Below, one piece after another: positions 1 through 8,751 of a DNA stretch of 61,208 nt. Position numbers and translations under genes: made by a program. How positions within the stretch are numbered: position 1 is the first letter of the stretch; every line of letters begins with the position of its first letter. The stretch lies in the NCBI GenBank assembly GCA_016744355.1, contig JADGEN010000011.1, positions 1-61,208 of the forward strand, written 5' to 3'. The stretch comes from Halieaceae bacterium (GTDB lineage: Bacteria > Pseudomonadota > Gammaproteobacteria > Pseudomonadales > Halieaceae). A model generated the notes under the pieces. The model did no database searches. It saw nothing but the letters and a program-made list of their open reading frames with translations, and was not told the origin of the DNA.

Positions 1-103
1 CACAAACACTATACTCCACAGCGTAAAGCGTTAGACTTTAACCTCGCGGGATAATCGGGAATGCGGCGCCATTATGCACTCCTGCACTCGATTAGGAAAA
101 TTT

Positions 104-1209
104 ATGAAACTGTTAAAAGTCACTCTATTAATCAGCGCAATTGCTGTGCATGGCCAGGCATTTCCCGATGAAAGCATCGAGGAGAAATTGGACCTGATCA
201 AATTGCCACCCGGCTTTTCGATCAGCGTATACGCACAGGGCGTAGAGAATTCGCGTCAACTGGCCATTGGTGACAAGGGCACTGTTTTTGCCGGCTCTAC
301 TAAAGCGGGAAAAGTGCACGCTGTAGTCGATAGCGACGGGGACCAAAGAGCTGAACGGGTATTGCTAATTGCCGACGAACTGAAATTGCCCTCTGGGGTC
401 GAGTTTCGCGACGGTGCTTTGTATGTAGCCGCGCTAGACCGTCTGTTGCGCTTTGACAATATCGAAGCGCAGCTGGAACAGCCGCCACAACCCACCGTTT
501 TGCACAATGACTGGCCTGACAAAACCCACCACGGCTGGAAATACTTGCGCTTCGGCCCCGACTCAAAACTCTATGTACCCATAGGAGCGCCCTGCAACAT
601 TTGCGATGAGCCCGATTTTGCGCAGATCAGGCGACTCAACGTGGAAAGCGGTGACGAAGAAGTCTTCGCCAGGGGCCTACGCAACAGCGTGGGCATGACC
701 TTCCATCCAGATAGCGGCGAGTTGTGGGTCACTGACAACGGCCGGGATATGCTAGGTGACGACATACCAGCGGACGAGCTAAACCTGCAGCGGGCATGCA
801 CTTTGGATACCCCTGGTGTCATCAGGGCGACAGCCTGGATCCTGAGTTTGGCGAAGGGAAGTCCTGCTCTGACTATACGCCCCCCGTGCTCAAGCTAGGC
901 GCACATGTGGCAGCCTTGGGTCTCACCTTTTACTCGGGAGACATGTTTCCCGCGGCGTATAAAAACCAACTATTTGTCGCCCAGCATGGCTCCTGGAATC
1001 GCAGTGAAAAAACAGGCTACAACATTCTTCTGGTTCACTTTGACGATGACGGCATTGTTACAAGCAGCGAGGTGTTCGCCAGCGGATGGTTACAGGATGA
1101 TGAAGCCTGGGGGCGGCCAAATGATGTGGTGCAAATGTCCGATGGTTCACTGCTGGTGTCCGATGACAGAATAGGCGCCATCTACCGCATCAGCTACAAC
1201 AAGCCTTAA
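104..1209 (+). pseudogene. PQQ-dependent sugar (sorbosone-type) dehydrogenase, frameshifted
   Basis: The gene resembles the soluble glucose/sorbosone dehydrogenase beta-propeller family that uses PQQ in the periplasm. ATG at 104 follows AGGAAAA and opens a signal peptide. The first reading frame covers the propeller N-terminal half (LPPGFSISVYA, HHGWKYLRFGPD, ARGLRNSVGM, WVTDNGRD) and loses homology after DELN near position 785. Homology resumes in another frame from about 790 (AGMHFGYPWCHQGD) and runs to IYRISY at the stop. I recall relatives having about five residues between ELN and GxHFG. Only 8 nt are present here, so a loss of about 7 nt would explain the shift. A sequencing error cannot be excluded. 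The intact protein would be about 368 residues. Confidence 0.8.
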
Positions 1210-1223
1210 ACCGGAGACGTCCC

Positions 1224-2099
1224 TTGCCAGAGAATCCAGTGAAAAAATGGCCCATCCGCTGGGATCTACTTTTGCGTTACCGCTTCATCGAAACTATCGT
1301 TTTGTGGGAAGGCCGCCTCACCACTCGCCACCTGTGCGATACCTTTGGAATAGGGCGGCAACAGGCCAGCAAAGATATCAACAATTACAACCGTGATATT
1401 GGTCCCGACAATCTCGAATACGACAAATACCTCAAGGGGTATAAACCCACAGAATCCTTCAGTCCCAAGGTAACCGAAGGACTGGCCGACGAATACCTGC
1501 ACCTGATGGCCAGAAACAATGAACTGTCCAACGTATTCGATTCATTATCACTCAATGTGGCAAATGTAGAAGTGCTATCGGTGCCGGTACGCGACGTACG
1601 CCCTGAAGTATTGCGCCCCATTATGCAGGCCGCGAGAATGCAGAAACGTCTCGATGTCGACTATGTCTCCATAGGCAATCCCGACCACGAGGGTCGTATT
1701 ATCGTGCCCCATACATTGGTGCATACCGGCTTGCGCTGGCACGTGCGAGCCTGGTGCGAAAAAAATCAGGATTATCGGGACTTCGTACTGAGCCGCTTTC
1801 GGGATGTTCCCGACATCATGGGCGATTCAGAGCACGGCGTGGATGGCGACATTCAATGGAACACACTGGTTAGCATTCGCATTATACCGGACCCTCGACT
1901 GAGCCCGGACCAACAAGCGGTCATCGAGCGCGATTACGGCATGGAAAAAGGGGTGCTAGAAATAACTACGCGAGGAAAGCTGGTGCCCTATGCCCTCAAA
2001 CAGCTACATATAGACCCTAAAGAGATGTTCGAAGATCCAACCGCACAGCAAATAGTTGTAGAAAACCTGGAGGAAATAAGCGCCTGGCTGTTTGCCTAG
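1224..2099 (+). CDS. WYL-domain transcriptional regulator, CapW/BrxR-like
   Basis: The 291-residue protein has an N-terminal winged helix-turn-helix (about residues 10-75; LWEGRLTTRHLCDTFGIGRQ), then a WYL domain (about 120-205) with PHTLVHTGLRWHVRAWC and DFVLSRF, then a C-terminal WCX-like extension. This architecture and length match the CapW/BrxR group of ligand-responsive repressors, many of which control phage-defence loci. The start is TTG, 6 nt after GGAGA; an in-frame GTG at 1239 is an alternative. It begins 14 bp after the broken dehydrogenase. No defence genes lie next to it, so its target is unknown. The domain call is firm; the subgroup is inferred from sequence pattern. Confidence 0.85.
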   Translation: MPENPVKKWPIRWDLLLRYRFIETIVLWEGRLTTRHLCDTFGIGRQQASKDINNYNRDIGPDNLEYDKYLKGYKPTESFSPKVTEGLADEYLHLMARNNELSNVFDSLSLNVANVEVLSVPVRDVRPEVLRPIMQAARMQKRLDVDYVSIGNPDHEGRIIVPHTLVHTGLRWHVRAWCEKNQDYRDFVLSRFRDVPDIMGDSEHGVDGDIQWNTLVSIRIIPDPRLSPDQQAVIERDYGMEKGVLEITTRGKLVPYALKQLHIDPKEMFEDPTAQQIVVENLEEISAWLFA

Positions 2100-2110
2100 G
2101 CAACCACACT

Positions 2111-2524
2111 TTAAACCCTGCGCAACCACACCAGTGGTATCTTACGATCGGTTTTCTCTAAATACTCGCCCTGATGCTTATTGTTATTGACTATCTGCTT
2201 CCACAACGCCTCACGCTCCTCATCGGGGACCACTTCGGCAATCGCGTTAAACTGCTCCTGCCCCAAACGCACTGCGACCTCGGGGTTGGCGCGCATATTC
2301 AGATACCAAGCAGGGTTTTTGTCACTGCCGCTGTTCGATGCTGATACCACTACCGAGTCTTTGTAGGGATAACAGGCGATAGGAACAGTACGCTTCTTGC
2401 CGGTTTTGCGGCCAATAGTTTCGACCAGAACTACGTCTATCCAGCCCATTCGGGCTCCCATCTTTCCCCCACTTAACTTATACAAAGCCTTGTGAGCTAC
2501 GCCAAAATAATTCCAGATAGACAT
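2111..2524 (-). CDS. Deazaflavin (F420)-type nitroreductase family protein (DDN-like)
   Basis: The protein belongs to the split-barrel nitroreductase/quinone reductase family typified by mycobacterial Ddn. Visible family features are the IGRKTGKKRTVPI segment, a central SNSGSDKNPAWYLNMRANP motif and the C-terminal KTDRKIPLVWL. It is about 137 residues, normal for the family. I chose the ATG at 2524 (MSIWNYFG); a longer frame starting at 2560 has little support. The gene is convergent with the WYL regulator and divergent from the DUF1232 gene. The cofactor is uncertain because most gammaproteobacteria do not make F420; flavin or haem-type ligands are possible. Confidence 0.8.
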   Translation of the reverse strand: MSIWNYFGVAHKALYKLSGGKMGARMGWIDVVLVETIGRKTGKKRTVPIACYPYKDSVVVSASNSGSDKNPAWYLNMRANPEVAVRLGQEQFNAIAEVVPDEEREALWKQIVNNNKHQGEYLEKTDRKIPLVWLRRV

Positions 2525-2607
2525 CGTCGTACAAACCCGCGCTTGTTCAATTGAACACACAGCGTATCATCAAAGACAAAGTACATCGAAACTACGCAGG
2601 AGCAAAC

Positions 2608-2964
2608 ATGAACGACGACAAGCCTGGTCCAGAGGTCTATACCGCCGCTTACTCGGATGAAAGTTTCTGGAAAAAACTCGCCGGCTATGCCAGGTCTGCG
2701 GGCAAGGAAGTGGTAGAGAAAGCGTTGCTGCTCTACTACGCCGGACAAGAGGAAGATGCCCCGGCGTGGGCCAAAGCCACAATTATTGGCTCTTTGGGCT
2801 ATTTCATCGCCCCACTGGACGCCATCGTCGACCTCACTCCCGTCGTAGGCTACGCCGATGATCTGGGGGTATTGGTACTCGCACTGGCTGCCGTTGCCAC
2901 TTACGTTAATGACAATGTGCGTGAGAAAACGGCGCAAAAAATGCAGACCTGGTTTGGAGAATAA
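2608..2964 (+). CDS. YkvA-like DUF1232 membrane protein
   Basis: This 118-residue protein carries the DUF1232 signature: a hydrophobic segment (ATIIGSLGYFIAPLDAIVDLTPVVGYADD) in which the P-D-x-I-P-like motif appears as PLDAIVDLTP. The family has one or two short membrane segments and no established biochemical role. The start is ATG 2608, preceded by GCAGGAGC; the frame is open further upstream but that part is not family-like. It is divergent from the DDN-like gene, with the two starts 83 bp apart, so they probably share a control region. Confidence 0.8.
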   Translation: MNDDKPGPEVYTAAYSDESFWKKLAGYARSAGKEVVEKALLLYYAGQEEDAPAWAKATIIGSLGYFIAPLDAIVDLTPVVGYADDLGVLVLALAAVATYVNDNVREKTAQKMQTWFGE

Positions 2965-2980
2965 CGCTCCTTTAAGACAA

Positions 2981-3181
2981 CTAGCTACCAAGAGCGATGA
3001 CAACGGCTCCCGCCGCCAACGCCCAAAACAAGCCCGGTACAAACGCTGCCAATAACCCCAGGCCCGCCACAACAGACAATGCTGTAATGAGCGATTCAAC
3101 CGGCATCTTGGTTTCGGGTTTAACTCTACGGTTCAGTATCTGCCTGATAATGCTTCTTTCGACACTCTGTGATGTATTCAT
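2981..3181 (-). CDS. Small hypothetical membrane protein
   Basis: A 66-residue protein with a polar N-terminal half (about 1-28, net basic) and a long hydrophobic C-terminal half (about 29-65, LITALSVVAGLGLLAAFVPG and onward) that can form one long or two short transmembrane helices. A good ribosome site (GGGAG, 9 nt upstream) supports the ATG at 3181. I recognise no family. It is convergent with the DUF1232 gene 17 bp away and may be stress- or envelope-related, but that is only a guess. Confidence 0.55.
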   Translation of the reverse strand: MNTSQSVERSIIRQILNRRVKPETKMPVESLITALSVVAGLGLLAAFVPGLFWALAAGAVVIALGS

Positions 3182-3253
3182 CGTCTGCTCCCTGGCACCT
3201 GGTATAGGACTTCATCATCACTCGCTGCCAACAACTCCACCACATGTACAGTT

Positions 3254-3608
3254 TTGGAACTGATTGAAAACACGACAGGTGCTGGTTTTGATTACGAATT
3301 GGGCATGACCGGATTGTTCTTCCATGAAAGCGAACAGGACACCGCGGCTCGCAAAAAAGCCATGCTCGAATCTGACAATGCTGCTGCGCATCTACTCCCG
3401 ATGAGACCTGGGCGGTGGGCCTATGGGATGACGACTACGACTCTACACTCTTGAAGGACTAAACTATTTTGCGCTCACCGATACGATGCGCGCAGGAATC
3501 AGGTTGAGCGGTGAAACTGCCCGGCGCTACGGCTTACATATGGGTATGGATATAGCAAGGGTGCCTGAAGATACCATCTTCTATATTCAGGCCGGCTTTA
3601 CGTGGTAG
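3254..3608 (+). pseudogene. Decayed outer-membrane-protein remnant
   Basis: No single frame is open across this stretch, but three frames in succession give coherent protein-like sequence. Frame one runs to HLLP near 3405. A shifted frame then reads DETWAVGLWDDDYDSTLLKD before a stop at about 3464. A third frame reads from GLNYFALTDTMRAG to IFYIQAGFTW and the stop at 3606-3608. The alternating-residue pattern and the terminal aromatic residue (W) are typical of the last strands of an outer-membrane beta-barrel. There is no start codon with a signal peptide, so only a 3' relic of about 115 codons remains. The family is not recognised. Confidence 0.5.
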
Positions 3609-3618
3609 ACATTGTGCG

Positions 3619-4173
3619 CTAGCTATTTATTGCGCTCTCAATAAGTGCCAGCGTAGTGCTAACGTCACTTTCTGACATGGTTGCGTGACCTAAATATATA
3701 ACGCTACCGGACTTGTCCATCACCACAAGGAGGGCACCTTTTTCTGCAAGCTCCCACGCCTCCTGCCCCACACCTTCTTCATCCAAAACCAATGTCGATA
3801 GGGGGAACTCTTTTTTACTCGATTTTGCTCTGCTAGTCACCATGCCTGCAGTACCCCACATGGCAGCATCAAGATTAATAACCGTAGTGACGTGATAGCC
3901 GCCATCGGGGAACGTTGTAGTCAACACATCTGTAAGGGGTTTGAAACTATCACTGGCACTCTGTGTGCCTGCAAAGTACTGCAGGATGTGTACCTCCCCC
4001 AATATATCCTGATACTGCCATGGGCGGTAAGCAACCTCTTTATCTTCCAAAACAAGCTCCCCCTTGTCCGACACGGACAGCGGAGGCAGAGGGTTGTTTA
4101 TGCTGGGTGACTCAGCCAAGGTAACCGTCGAAAATAATACTGAGAGGAAAAAATAGAGATAAAAACGGATCAT
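3619..4173 (-). CDS. ytfJ: YtfJ family periplasmic protein
   Basis: A 184-residue secreted protein with a clear signal peptide (MIRFYLYFFLSVLFSTVTLA, cleaved near residue 20). The mature part follows the YtfJ pattern: GELVLEDKEVAYRPWQ, HILQYFAG, the TTVINLDAAMWGTAGMV segment, and WELAEKGALLVVMDKSG near the C terminus. The fold is thioredoxin-like but I see no CxxC, as is usual in this family, whose function is not established. AGGAAAT precedes the start. It is a single-gene unit between the OMP relic and the HAD phosphatase gene. Confidence 0.88.
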   Translation of the reverse strand: MIRFYLYFFLSVLFSTVTLAESPSINNPLPPLSVSDKGELVLEDKEVAYRPWQYQDILGEVHILQYFAGTQSASDSFKPLTDVLTTTFPDGGYHVTTVINLDAAMWGTAGMVTSRAKSSKKEFPLSTLVLDEEGVGQEAWELAEKGALLVVMDKSGSVIYLGHATMSESDVSTTLALIESAINS

Positions 4174-4269
4174 GATATTTCCTGAGGATGGGAAAGAAGA
4201 GCAATAATCCTAGATTTGCTTTGGGCCGCTGTCAAATACTGATTACTCGAATGCCGTCCTCTGCGTTCT

Positions 4270-5094
4270 CTATAGAGAGAAACGTTTACGCAGAAAGCGG
4301 GCAATCCCGTCCTCATCGTGATGGCCGATTATTTCTGTTGCCGCGGCTTTAACTTCGTCCTTGGCATTATCCGGGGCATAGGACTCATCTGCAGCGGCGA
4401 ACATACTCAAATCGTTGTCGCTATCGCCAAAGCAGATAACACGCTCCACACCCAGATCCATTTTTAACTGAGAGACAGCACCGCCCTTGCTACCCCGCGT
4501 GTGATGAATATCTATCCAACAAATATCAGCCTTGATAATTCCTGACCCCATATAGGCCACCAGGTGATCCTCTTTCGACCCTACCAGATCTCGTACACTT
4601 TCAATAACTACCTGTGGCCCCAGCGCACTTATATTCGTAATTTCGACATCCCCCGGCAATTCTGACAACGGTAAGGTCAACAACCCGCGCGTGTTACTTA
4701 GCTCGTACAGCCATTCCTTTTCCACTTCGCTTACCAGCGGTGGATGGTATACCGCATGGCTATTATCGCGCTCCAGAGTGTAAATAAAGGGAGCAACACC
4801 TTGGGCAATAAATGTGTTGAGCACTTTCTCAATCTCTGGCGCTGTTAACAAGTGCTTATGAGTGTAGTCCTTGTTCTGCGGATGCCAGACCATAGCGCCG
4901 TTCTTGTAGATTTGTGGCAGTGTAAAACCCTGCCCCTCGAGAATCCCCATCGAACCGTGTAATGCTCGCCCAGTCGCTACCGTGTAGGCAATATTACGAC
5001 CTGCCAGTAAAGACAAAGTTTCCTGTGTATAAGGGGACAACGTTGAGTCTCGCGTCAGCAAAGTGCCATCTAGATCAAATACGATAAGTTCCAT
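4270..5094 (-). CDS. Cof-type HAD-IIB family hydrolase
   Basis: A 274-residue haloacid-dehalogenase-superfamily phosphatase of the Cof type. Motif I is FDLDGTLL (nucleophile Asp, residues 6-13), motif II is the T in YTVATGRALHG, motif III includes the Lys of RGSKGGAV, and motif IV is CFGDSDNDLSMF. The cap is the C2 (IIB) type inserted between motifs II and III. Members dephosphorylate sugar phosphates, pyridoxal phosphate or flavin mononucleotide. The substrate cannot be read from sequence. It stands alone on the minus strand. Confidence 0.93.
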   Translation of the reverse strand: MELIVFDLDGTLLTRDSTLSPYTQETLSLLAGRNIAYTVATGRALHGSMGILEGQGFTLPQIYKNGAMVWHPQNKDYTHKHLLTAPEIEKVLNTFIAQGVAPFIYTLERDNSHAVYHPPLVSEVEKEWLYELSNTRGLLTLPLSELPGDVEITNISALGPQVVIESVRDLVGSKEDHLVAYMGSGIIKADICWIDIHHTRGSKGGAVSQLKMDLGVERVICFGDSDNDLSMFAAADESYAPDNAKDEVKAAATEIIGHHDEDGIARFLRKRFSL

Positions 5095-5204
5095 GAAATG
5101 CTCTACATGTCTGTTAATGATTAAACACAGATAATACAGAGAGCTGGAGTTTGTTAAAAGAGAGAACTATGCTGGGCGCACATCTCGCGGCGTTGGACGA
5201 AATC

Positions 5205-6659
5205 ATGAAAGTCTATTTGAAGTATTTTCTGCTCTGCTCTCTTTTTCTTTGCGCAGCGGCAGGCTCCCAGGCCAATTCGGCCGCCAGTTCGCAAGCCAAC
5301 TATGACTATTTTTCCGCCAATCGTATAATGATCCGCAATGGTGTGCAGGCAGTTTTGATGTGTAATGGCCTCTACACTTCTGCGCGCACATTAGAGCAGG
5401 TATTTGACCAGGAACTGGCCTTTTTAGCCGACAACAAAGTGGGGACAGCTACCGGCGGAGACTATGAAGCAAACGATGTACTCAAAGCAGTTGCTGTTGG
5501 CGGTGGAGAATCTGGCCCGATAATTCGAGCCGCCTTCCGTGAGGGCATTGGCTGCGTCGTGATGGGGCCACAACAGGATTTTTCCGATATTGCTACTCTC
5601 CCGGTCAACTCTCTTGCACCACTACACGGTGATACCAAAAACATTCCATGGCCCAATGGCGATCTGCTGGAGCGCACATCCGCGCCCATTGATATCGACA
5701 TAGAGGCGCTACGGCTTGCTTCCGACTGGGCATTTGAACGCGAGTCGCCCGAACAGGTAACCCTGAGCCTGCTGGTGATACACCATGGAAAAATTATTCA
5801 CGAGCGTTACGCTGCGGGCATCAACAAGCACACTCGAACCCGCACTTGGTCAACCGCTAAAAGTATCGCCGTTACCCTTATAGGCCAATTGGCTGATCAA
5901 AAACGCATGTCTCTGGATGAACCTCTCGCTCTGCCCTGGCTACCGAAAATGGCGTCTTCTGGGTCTGACCCCCGAGATAAAACTACACTGCGCCACCTAC
6001 TTAACATGTCCAGCGGTCTATACCCCGTTGACAGTTTTGGAATGGAGTACGCTACCGGGTCGGGCCTCGCCTATTGGGCCGGAGCCAGTTCGGTTAAAGG
6101 CGCACTCTCACGCGGCGCCGTGCGCGAACCCGGCAGCTTCTGGGACTACGAAAATTACGACACACTACTTGCGGTCTACGCTATGAAGCTGGCCTTGAAT
6201 AACGATAAAAGCTACCGGGAACTTCCGCGCAAAGCCTTACTAGACAAAATTGGCATGCGCAATACCCTGGTGAGCACCGACCGATTTGGTGATTTCATTT
6301 TTAGCAGCCAGGTCTACACCAACGCACGGGACCTCGCACGATTTGGCTTGCTCTACCTTAACGGAGGTGTCTGGGATGGCGAAGAAATCATCTCGCCACA
6401 GTGGATCGAGTTCGTGAGGAAACCAGCCCCCGCCACAGCCAAAACCGGCAACTTCTATGGGGGACAGTGGTGGCTGGTGCCAGATGACCGCAAAGACGTA
6501 CCCCATGACGCCTACTCCACGGCGGGAAACCGTGGCCAATTTGTCATTGTTATTCCATCGCAGGACATGGTGATAGTGCGCAGGGGTCTGGACTATGGAA
6601 AGCAAGGATTTGACCGCTGGGACTTGACCCGGGAAGTCCTGAAAGCTGTGGTCCACTAA
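5205..6659 (+). CDS. Secreted beta-lactamase-fold serine hydrolase (class C type)
   Basis: A serine hydrolase of the beta-lactamase/penicillin-binding family (PF00144). From ATG 5205 there is a signal peptide (MKVYLKYFLLCSLFLCAAAG). The catalytic S-x-x-K is STAK at residues 216-219 and the Y-x-N is YEN at about 315-317. A further STAGNRGQ segment near the end occupies the place of the KTG-like motif (HxG is replaced). About 160 residues precede the catalytic domain. Such proteins act as esterases, peptidases or transesterases more often than as true beta-lactamases. An ATG at 5151 is in frame but would bury the signal peptide. Confidence 0.88.
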   Translation: MKVYLKYFLLCSLFLCAAAGSQANSAASSQANYDYFSANRIMIRNGVQAVLMCNGLYTSARTLEQVFDQELAFLADNKVGTATGGDYEANDVLKAVAVGGGESGPIIRAAFREGIGCVVMGPQQDFSDIATLPVNSLAPLHGDTKNIPWPNGDLLERTSAPIDIDIEALRLASDWAFERESPEQVTLSLLVIHHGKIIHERYAAGINKHTRTRTWSTAKSIAVTLIGQLADQKRMSLDEPLALPWLPKMASSGSDPRDKTTLRHLLNMSSGLYPVDSFGMEYATGSGLAYWAGASSVKGALSRGAVREPGSFWDYENYDTLLAVYAMKLALNNDKSYRELPRKALLDKIGMRNTLVSTDRFGDFIFSSQVYTNARDLARFGLLYLNGGVWDGEEIISPQWIEFVRKPAPATAKTGNFYGGQWWLVPDDRKDVPHDAYSTAGNRGQFVIVIPSQDMVIVRRGLDYGKQGFDRWDLTREVLKAVVH

Positions 6660-6662
6660 AGC

Positions 6663-7385
6663 TTACGACAGCACTGATTTGATGGCGTTACGTTTATCCA
6701 GTGCTAAAAACAGGGCCACAGAAATACCCGCCGAAGAAAATATCATACACATAACGATAATCTGGTAGCGCGCCGCTATCATGGGTGAAACACCGGATAA
6801 AATTTGTCCGGTCATCATACCCGGAAGAGATACCAGACCCACCGCAAACAGCGAGTTGACCACGGGGATCATCGCAGCCTGAAAGGCAATAACACGCGAC
6901 TCATTCCAGTTGGTATTGTGTGCCAACTCGGCATTTAAGCGTTCGGCAGCCAGACTCACCGCTGTCATCGCATTAGCAAAAATCATGCCCGCCAAGGGCA
7001 CCATGTATCGCGGTAAATACCAGGGTTGCAGCTCGAGAACCCACTGCGTGATAAGCCATAAGGTAAGCCCGCCTCCAAGCGCTATAGCGAGAAGCGCTCT
7101 GGTAAACAATGTCTTGCGCTGCTCCGGCACTGACCCAAGCGCTATCCAGCTGGATGCGAGCAACATTACGGATAACACCAGCACAATCAATCCGGCGTTC
7201 TCAGCACCGAAAATATAGGCCAACACATAACCAATAAGCAGTAACTGTATCAACATGCGCGCCACCGCATACAGAGCCCTTCCTACACCCAACGACCATT
7301 TAAAAAATATTAGCAATGTTATGGCAACAGGAATAAATGCGATCGCCAATTGCATGGGCGGTATATTGGTAACAACCTGATTCAT
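6663..7385 (-). CDS. fetB: FetB-like (UPF0014) ABC transporter permease
   Basis: A 240-residue integral membrane protein with about seven hydrophobic segments. It matches the UPF0014 family represented by E. coli FetB, the permease of an iron exporter. Family-like segments are PLAGMIFANAMTAVSLAAER, the cytoplasmic AFQAAMIPVVNSL loop, and GLVSLPGMMTGQILSG. In E. coli the ATPase FetA is encoded next to it, but no ATPase gene is present here: the neighbours are the convergent serine hydrolase (3 bp gap) and a divergent MFS gene. The partner must be elsewhere, or the protein works differently. Confidence 0.88.
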   Translation of the reverse strand: MNQVVTNIPPMQLAIAFIPVAITLLIFFKWSLGVGRALYAVARMLIQLLLIGYVLAYIFGAENAGLIVLVLSVMLLASSWIALGSVPEQRKTLFTRALLAIALGGGLTLWLITQWVLELQPWYLPRYMVPLAGMIFANAMTAVSLAAERLNAELAHNTNWNESRVIAFQAAMIPVVNSLFAVGLVSLPGMMTGQILSGVSPMIAARYQIIVMCMIFSSAGISVALFLALDKRNAIKSVLS

Positions 7386-7474
7386 AAAAACGTGTTACTC
7401 GCTTCATAGCGGGATTACACAGTCTAAGTGCATTAGATTCACCCGTCATGGATTTTTTGCGTTAGGCTAGCGCT

Positions 7475-8668
7475 ATGAAAGAGACAATCTATGCGAACAG
7501 CGCACCTAACAGCTTTGTAAACGTAGGCGTTCTGGCAGTGGTCAGCGCGGTGGCGATGGCTGCATTCCCCTTGTTGGCCTTAATGGGGAGCATTCTCGGA
7601 GCCCTGCTCTCCCCTTCACCCGGATGGGCAACTTTACCCATTGCCTTAATGGTTATAGGTACAGCCGCGGGGATATTACCTGTGTCCAGGTGCATGGCCG
7701 AGCTGGGACGAAAACCTTCCTTTTTGCTTTTTATGGCTCTGGGTATTGTCGCCTGTTTAATGGCTGGACAATCTCTGTATCTGAAAAGTTTTAGCTTATT
7801 CTGTAGCGCCACTTTTTTACTGGGAGTCTGCAATGCAGCATTGCAACAAATGCGTTTCGCTGCGATGGAAAGTGTTGGTATAGAGCATGGCCCCACAGCA
7901 GTGTCGATAATTATGTGTGCGGGGATTTTTGCCGCCTTTGTGGGCCCGGAGCTAGCGGTTGCTGGCAGGCACATCAGTGCGGTGGAGTATCAGGGATCTT
8001 TCTGGTTTGCAGCAGCTTGTCTTGTGGTGGGCGCAGTCATTATGATGTTTTTCTATACGGAGGCACCACAACGCGCAGGAAAAATTGCGGGAACTCCCCG
8101 ACCACTAGGCCAAATTTTGTCCAACCCCACATTGATTTTAGCTGTCGCCAGCGGCGCGACTGCCTATATAGTTATGTCGCTGGTGATGACCGCCACGCCC
8201 ATCACCATGCACCTTCACCATGGTTATAGCATCGACGATACCAAGTGGGTGATACAGTCCCACGTAGCCGCGATGTTTTTACCGTCTCTGGCAACTATTT
8301 GGCTTTTCAGGTTATTCAGCATTCGAGGCTTGATGATTGCGGGGCTTGTTTGTTTCTGCGCTACCATCGGCATTGGGCTATATGACTCATCGGTAATGGG
8401 TTTCTGGGGCCAGTTGGTTATGTTGGGGATAGGATGGAATTTTCTATTTGTGTCCGGAACCGCGCTGCTGCCAAGCACACACCGCGAGGGAGAACATCTT
8501 CATGCTCAGGCATTTAATGATACTGTAATCTTTTCCACCCAGGCGGTGGCTGCATTATCGGCCGGCTGGGCAGTTTCAATTATAAGCTGGCAACAACTTC
8601 TATTGCTTTGCTTACTTCCAATGGTACTGATATCAAGCCTGCTAATTTTGCAACGCAAGAAGCTTTAA
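7475..8668 (+). CDS. MFS transporter
   Basis: A 397-residue protein with about twelve predicted transmembrane helices. Between helices 2 and 3 there is a G-x-x-x-D/E-R-x-G-R/K-like loop (SRCMAELGRKPSF), the usual major-facilitator signature. The two halves meet near the hydrophilic stretch EAPQRAGKIAGTPRP (about residues 197-211). Its compact loops and small-residue-rich helices resemble the YfcJ/Bcr-like and nitrate-type branches, but the substrate is not evident. It is divergent from the fetB-like gene (89 bp between starts) and 83 bp upstream of the WS/DGAT gene on the same strand. Confidence 0.85.
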   Translation: MKETIYANSAPNSFVNVGVLAVVSAVAMAAFPLLALMGSILGALLSPSPGWATLPIALMVIGTAAGILPVSRCMAELGRKPSFLLFMALGIVACLMAGQSLYLKSFSLFCSATFLLGVCNAALQQMRFAAMESVGIEHGPTAVSIIMCAGIFAAFVGPELAVAGRHISAVEYQGSFWFAAACLVVGAVIMMFFYTEAPQRAGKIAGTPRPLGQILSNPTLILAVASGATAYIVMSLVMTATPITMHLHHGYSIDDTKWVIQSHVAAMFLPSLATIWLFRLFSIRGLMIAGLVCFCATIGIGLYDSSVMGFWGQLVMLGIGWNFLFVSGTALLPSTHREGEHLHAQAFNDTVIFSTQAVAALSAGWAVSIISWQQLLLLCLLPMVLISSLLILQRKKL

Positions 8669-8751
8669 ACCACACTTTTTTAATCTCGGCATAGCAACGA
8701 GTGGAATTAAAGTTTATCTTAGACTTACAATAATTATCGACAGGTATTGAA

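Noticed and set aside
2497-3099. 200-residue minus-strand ORF
   Set aside because: Antisense to the DUF1232 gene; composition and lack of family signal mark it as a shadow.
5205-6659. Beta-lactamase resistance gene
   Set aside because: The STAK and YEN motifs place the protein in the serine hydrolase fold, but it lacks the KTG motif and resembles esterase- and peptidase-like members more than class C lactamases.
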